A stretch of DNA of 64,000 nt from the NCBI GenBank assembly GCA_021029095.1, contig JAJOHG010000019.1, positions 496,001 through 560,000 of the forward strand, written 5' to 3'. This DNA comes from Phellopilus nigrolimitatus. Lineage: Eukaryota > Basidiomycota > Agaricomycetes > Hymenochaetales > Hymenochaetaceae. The position numbers were made by a program, and so were the translations under genes. The notes under the pieces were generated by a model. That model saw only the letters and a list, made by a program, of their open reading frames with translations, was not told the DNA's origin and ran no database searches. This document shows positions 59,989-64,000 of this stretch, piece after piece. Within the stretch, counting starts at the first letter, position 1. The number at the start of each line of letters is the position of its first letter.

Positions 59989-62056
59989 ATGAAACTCTCA
60001 ACTTATGCAAGAGCAGCTGATTTGCTCTTCGCCTTGTTATTACGGGCGAGCTCAGTCGAGTCCGTCACATTTCCCATAACTAAACGGCCGCGCTCTGCGG
60101 CGAGTCTGTCGAAAAGAACTGTCGACATGACTGGCTCATTCGGTAACGGAAGCACTACAGTATCGAACAGTGAAGACACCAACTATTCGTGCAACATTAC
60201 CCTTGGAGGGACCACATTCGAGGTCTTGATCGACACTGGAAGGTCAGCATCCATTGCCCTGCCACCTCTTGAAAGAATTAAAGCTAATTAAAATGAAAGT
60301 GTCGACCTATGGGTCATCGGAGACGTACCGGGAACAAAAAACTTGAGCATCCCCATCCAGGAAGCTTATGGAAAAGGCCAGATAGCAGGTATGTGAATTT
60401 TTCTCGCGCAAAATCCGTTCGACTATCTAAGTGTTTGAGAAGGTTCCGTGAATACGGTAGAACTTGGCTTTGACGGGTTCACGGTTCCCGACCAAGCGTA
60501 TAGTACGTCCTCACTCCCTGCATGAACCGCGCCACGTAACATTCTCACATGTTTGCGAAACAAAGTTAACGCGTACTCGGTCGACGACATGCCTTCGGGC
60601 TCTTCAGGGATCCTCGGTCTGGGCCCCAGCGCCCCGTCAACAGTTCGCCGGCTCGTCAATTCTTCTGCAGGCGATCCCCCTCTCGACCGCATCTTTCGGC
60701 AGAACTCAAGCACGCCCAACTTCCTCTCTATCCTCCTGTCGCGCTCCCAAGACGAGCTGGATGGTGCACCTGTCATTTTCCTTGAGCAGCAGTCAGGCCA
60801 ACTATCTATAGGCGAAATCATTGAGGGCTACGAAGCGATCCAGAACGTGCCCAAGCTGCCCGCGCTCGTTGATCAGTTCGGAAATACACACTGGCAGACC
60901 GTCCTCGATGCAAACGGGATCATCGGTCCCGACGGTGAGCGCATTGCAACGAACACGTCAGTAGAAAATCCGACTGTTGGAGCACTGGACCAGCTCCATG
61001 TCGTGTTTGATTCAGGCTTTACCTTTCCTCAGGTACGGCGCAAATCACTGGCTTGTTGATCTCCTCATATCTTCTATGAAACAGGTTCCTAGTGAAGTTG
61101 CGGACGCCATCTACGGACGCATCCCAGGGGCGGAGTTTATACCGGAGGATAACTCCACGGGCTTAGTTAATTTCTATCAAATTCCATGCGATTATGAGTT
61201 GAACGTCACATTCGTGTTCGCCGGTGCCGAATACCCCGTATCACCACTGGATTTGTCCCTGTTTGCTGGAGACGATAACGAAGGCAACCCTATCTGCGTT
61301 TCCGCTGTAAGTGTTAAGCTCGTTTGCGTTGTGATCTAAATCTGAATTTATGTAAATTATACAGTTCCAGCAAATTGCCGCCAACATCGCAGGTAACAAA
61401 AAGTTCGGCGCTCTGGACGCGATTCTAGGCATGGGATTCTGTATGTATAAATATTTTCCGTCATGATGAATTCCGACTCATAGCTCTGACCTAACCTTCC
61501 TTCGCATTGACATCTTCCAGTGCACAACACATACCTCTTGGTCAATTTCGGTGACTTCGTCGACGGCTCGAACTCATCAGTCGCAGACCCGTACATCCAG
61601 CTCCTCTCCACGACAAATCGCTCGGCGGCGCACATTGACTTCGTGAACGTTCGTCTGAATGGGTCCGACACCACGGGTACACAGGCGGCCCTCCTCCCGC
61701 CCTCCCAGGCGAAGCACTCGTCCACAGGCGACACTGCTTCACTCTCCGCCGAAGTCGCCTTGGAGAAATCGGGCAACGACACAAGTAAGCCTTTTTACAA
61801 GACCACGTGGTTCATTATCGTCGTGAGCGTAGCCGGTGTCGCGATCCTCGCACTTGCAACCTTTTCAGCGTTCGCCGTTTTACGGCGTCGTAGAAGCAAT
61901 GTCCGCTCAGAGAACGTATTTGTGCCTCCGATGGCTGGAATGGGGTCGTACAAACCGCTCACAGTAGGCTCCAAAAGCAACAGGAAGCATGATGACGATG
62001 CGTCGTACCATACAGAGTACGAAGAGCCGGCATACGAAGGCGAAAAGTGCGCTTGA
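59989..62056 (+). CDS. Membrane-anchored aspartic protease (peptidase A1)
   Basis: The ATG at 59989 gives a signal peptide (MKLSTYARAADLLFALLLRA). The first active-site loop is FEVLIDTG|SVDLWVIGD, split by an intron (about 60244-60299); the flap region follows in later exons with GILGLGPSAPST. The second active-site loop is HVVFDSGFTFP (about 61000-61028), that is DSG with Phe after it, instead of the usual DTGT/S. After the protease domain there is a stretch with N-glycosylation sites, then a membrane segment (FIIVVSVAGVAILALATFSA), a basic RRRRS stop-transfer and a cytosolic tail. Such type I membrane A1 proteases are common in basidiomycetes and act at the cell surface. The gene has about seven exons and the frame is intact. 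Confidence 0.85.
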
Positions 62057-62322
62057 GCTTACAGGCCCTTGTCCGTAATTCTGGCCCCAACGTCAACTTG
62101 ATTCATTTTTGTTTACTATTTCGGTGGACACGTTTTATATATATAATTCACCCTGTCTTGAATCTTCCTTGATCTCTCCTATCGCACCTTATTTTTCAAT
62201 CACTTCCGATTCTTGACATGATTTGAAATTGAATGTACCCTACGACGTCACATCTGAGTTACATGAGAATACATCCTTGAATCTACATGATCATTGATAT
62301 TGACACACTCCTATGTCAGCCA
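62057..62322. other. Short convergent intergenic region
   Basis: 266 bp between the aspartic protease stop and the end of the AT-rich gene. Clearly AT-rich; probably 3' untranslated sequence of both genes. Confidence 0.4.
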
Positions 62323-64000
62323 CTAGGTTCGTACCTTCCTTGCATCGGACATGTTCCCGATATTCTCAAAGCAGAGATTCTTTCTGGCTTTTGTTTCATT
62401 TAATCTCAATTTCTTCAAAATCTTCTCTGCTGCTTGATCCAGGGTATCTCCCTCCTCTTTCAAATCATACAAAATACCACGCAGCTCGTGGTCAACTTGA
62501 ATTGATTGAAAAACAAAGAAATTAGTAAACATTGATTCTGGAATCTCTGTCGCAGTCAAGGTAACTAACCTTTGATTTTCCACGCTCTACCATCAACAGC
62601 ACTGCTGGTACCCTTTTTCTCGAGAACTTTTTTGAAAAACAATCTGCATTGTCCAAAATTTTCCAGAACTATTTAAGATGGTATAATAAAGAGCATTAGC
62701 AGTTTAGAAGAAATTGAGAGGAAACAAAACCTTGGGATGACCCAGCTTACCTTTGAAAATGGACTCCCAGACCTGTGGGTTCTGAATGTGATTATGATGA
62801 TGGTATGCCCTCCAATTTTCTTCTTTCATTTCTGTGTATGCCAAATGTTTCTCCATTTCCTTTATTGCATCATTTAAGGTATCTCCATATGTTCTGAAAC
62901 CATAAGTCTTGTGGTTCACTGTATCAGGGATCTGAGTGGGAGTATGTCACAGGCTAAATATTGAGAATCTGACCTCTGACCACATAGCATGGTCTGAATT
63001 TAGTATGGAACTCATTTTTGTCCTCCTTTTTATAAAATATCTTTGCATTATCCACCTCATTTTTTGGCAACTCTGTAATTTTAAGTCATTGTTGTTTCAC
63101 CAATGATCTATCAAATTTGAAAACATACTGTTGATGATACCCTTATAGCGCATTTTTTCAGAATTTGTTACATCTATAAACTCTAACTCTGACAGCACAT
63201 CCTTCACTGTTTGTTTGAGGTTTGTGGACTTTCTCACAATTGTTCTGGACTTGTGCTCAACTGTCAGGAGGGCATAGATGTTAGTATTTATCATGCAAAT
63301 ATGGCCATGAAAATATAGCACATTTGATTTGTTTGGTCCCCTTGCTGTAAAACACTTCTGCTCCTTCAAATTGATGCTTTTTCTCAATGACTGAAATATC
63401 ATGAGACAATATGTGAGTGTATTACTGCTCATAAGGATAAAGCTTTACTTACATTTGAATATGGGCTCAAACACTTTCTCTTCTGCACGTTTAGTTGCTT
63501 TTGTCCAAACCACTCTAGTGTCAATGCTTCCTGATGGTGGAGAAAGTCCTCGTAACTCATCCCAAACAAACTCCTGACCTGCTGCCTCTTTGTGCTCATC
63601 CAGGTAGTCTAGAATTGATTTTGCAACTTCATCCATTTGTTTCCCAGTACATTTACACTGAATCCCCCAATATGGATGATCAACTTTAAACAAATATTAG
63701 CATTCAAATGTCAAAAGAATATTATCACTTTGAAATCAGTTTCACCTTTAATTACCCATTTTCCACCACCATCTGACTTATAAAATATTCTACAATCTCC
63801 ATAGAATGATAATGCTATATATATTATATTTTAGTTTGCCATACAAGTGAAATGTAAGAAAATCATTCTGACTGTCAAAGATATCTTTCCACAATTTTTG
63901 GCTTGGGCTTGTTGAAGGGTTTTTCCCTTTTGTTGAGGGATTTTTCTCCCTTGTTGCTTCTTGAAATGTTAGATGCTTCTCCATTTTGATGACTGCTTCT
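62323..64000 (-). CDS. AT-rich tandem-repeat protein of unknown function (5' end outside the window)
   Basis: Not recognised. Nine exons can be joined: 64000-63873 (partial), 63814-63746, 63683-63453, 63390-63322, 63260-63129, 63072-62974, 62918-62751, 62668-62570 and 62495-62323 (stop). After the first, exons come in pairs that each encode one repeat of about 70-100 residues. The first exon of a pair ends in a strand such as FYGDCRIFYKS...WVIK, FEGAEVFYSKGTKQIK, NAKIFYKKE or NFGQCRLFFKK...WKIK. The second starts V/F-[DEN]-H and carries an amphipathic helix (GDTLNDAIKEMEKHL, GKQMDEVAKSILDYL, GDTLDQAAEKILKKL, NLKQTVKDVLSEL), ending in copies of the pattern VWESIFK or VFEPIFK. The intron inside each repeat has the same place and phase. 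Base composition is far more AT-rich than the neighbouring genes. No membrane segment or signal peptide is visible. Confidence 0.6.

Noticed and set aside
62496..62569. Reading through 62323-62583 as one exon, or using a 23-bp intron ending at 62547
   Set aside because: The upstream repeat exon is in another frame and 23 bp is too short for an intron. Using the acceptor at 62496 gives a 74-bp intron and a V-D-H start like the other repeats.
1..64000. CRISPR arrays, bacterial operons or phage genes
   Set aside because: Regular spliceosomal introns and fungal gene families throughout; no direct-repeat/spacer pattern was seen.

Overview
The window looks like nuclear DNA of a filamentous basidiomycete, most likely an Agaricomycete. 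Its genes are dense, carry many introns (mostly 50-75 bp, GT..AG, with CTGAC/CTAAC-like branch sites) and encode typical mushroom families: MYND-finger proteins, S10 carboxypeptidases, a microsomal-type P450, GH92 mannosidase, membrane-anchored A1 protease, BTB/POZ protein, Dal5-type transporter. Species cannot be fixed from the sequence. Exon boundaries below were placed by eye from frame, splice signals and family motifs.

Layout. 0-8.2 kb: a MYND protein gene (+), then two tandem secreted serine carboxypeptidase genes (-). 9.9-12.1 kb: a decayed cytochrome P450 (+). 12.8-18.8 kb: hexokinase (+), an alpha/beta-hydrolase (+), and a REV7/MAD2L2-like HORMA gene (-). 19.3-21.6 kb: a small multi-exon hypothetical gene (+) and a mitochondrial-presequence protein (-). 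21.6-24.3 kb is gene-poor. 24.3-32.4 kb: a large disordered tail-anchored protein (+), an uncharacterised multi-exon protein (+), a nucleotidyltransferase-fold protein (-). 33.1-37.3 kb: a HyuA-DUF917 fusion (+). 37.6-39.9 kb: a second, very similar copy of the MYND gene in opposite orientation, so the two copies face each other across about 35 kb. 40.0-40.5 kb: GGGTC-rich repeat blocks. 40.8-54.7 kb: Baeyer-Villiger-type flavin monooxygenase (-), Dal5-family transporter (-), GH92 alpha-mannosidase (+), BTB/POZ protein (-). 55.6-57.1 kb: two adjacent TIR/TA-flanked non-autonomous DNA transposons. 57.4-62.1 kb: mitochondrial HSP60 (-) with a perfect heat-shock element upstream, and a membrane-anchored aspartic protease (+). 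62.3-64.0 kb: an AT-rich gene (-), running off the window, built of tandem repeats that each span two exons.

Most remarkable items: the AT-rich tandem-repeat gene at the right edge, whose repeats share an intron at the same place; 9-nt and 6-nt microexons that restore conserved protein motifs; the inverted MYND duplication; the pair of MITE-like elements, one with a hairpin inside its terminal repeat; and a P450 pseudogene with at least three lesions. Several genes (GH92, A1, two S10) encode secreted or surface hydrolases. No co-regulated pathway cluster is proven, although a transporter, a flavin monooxygenase and a hydantoinase-type gene lie within about 14 kb.
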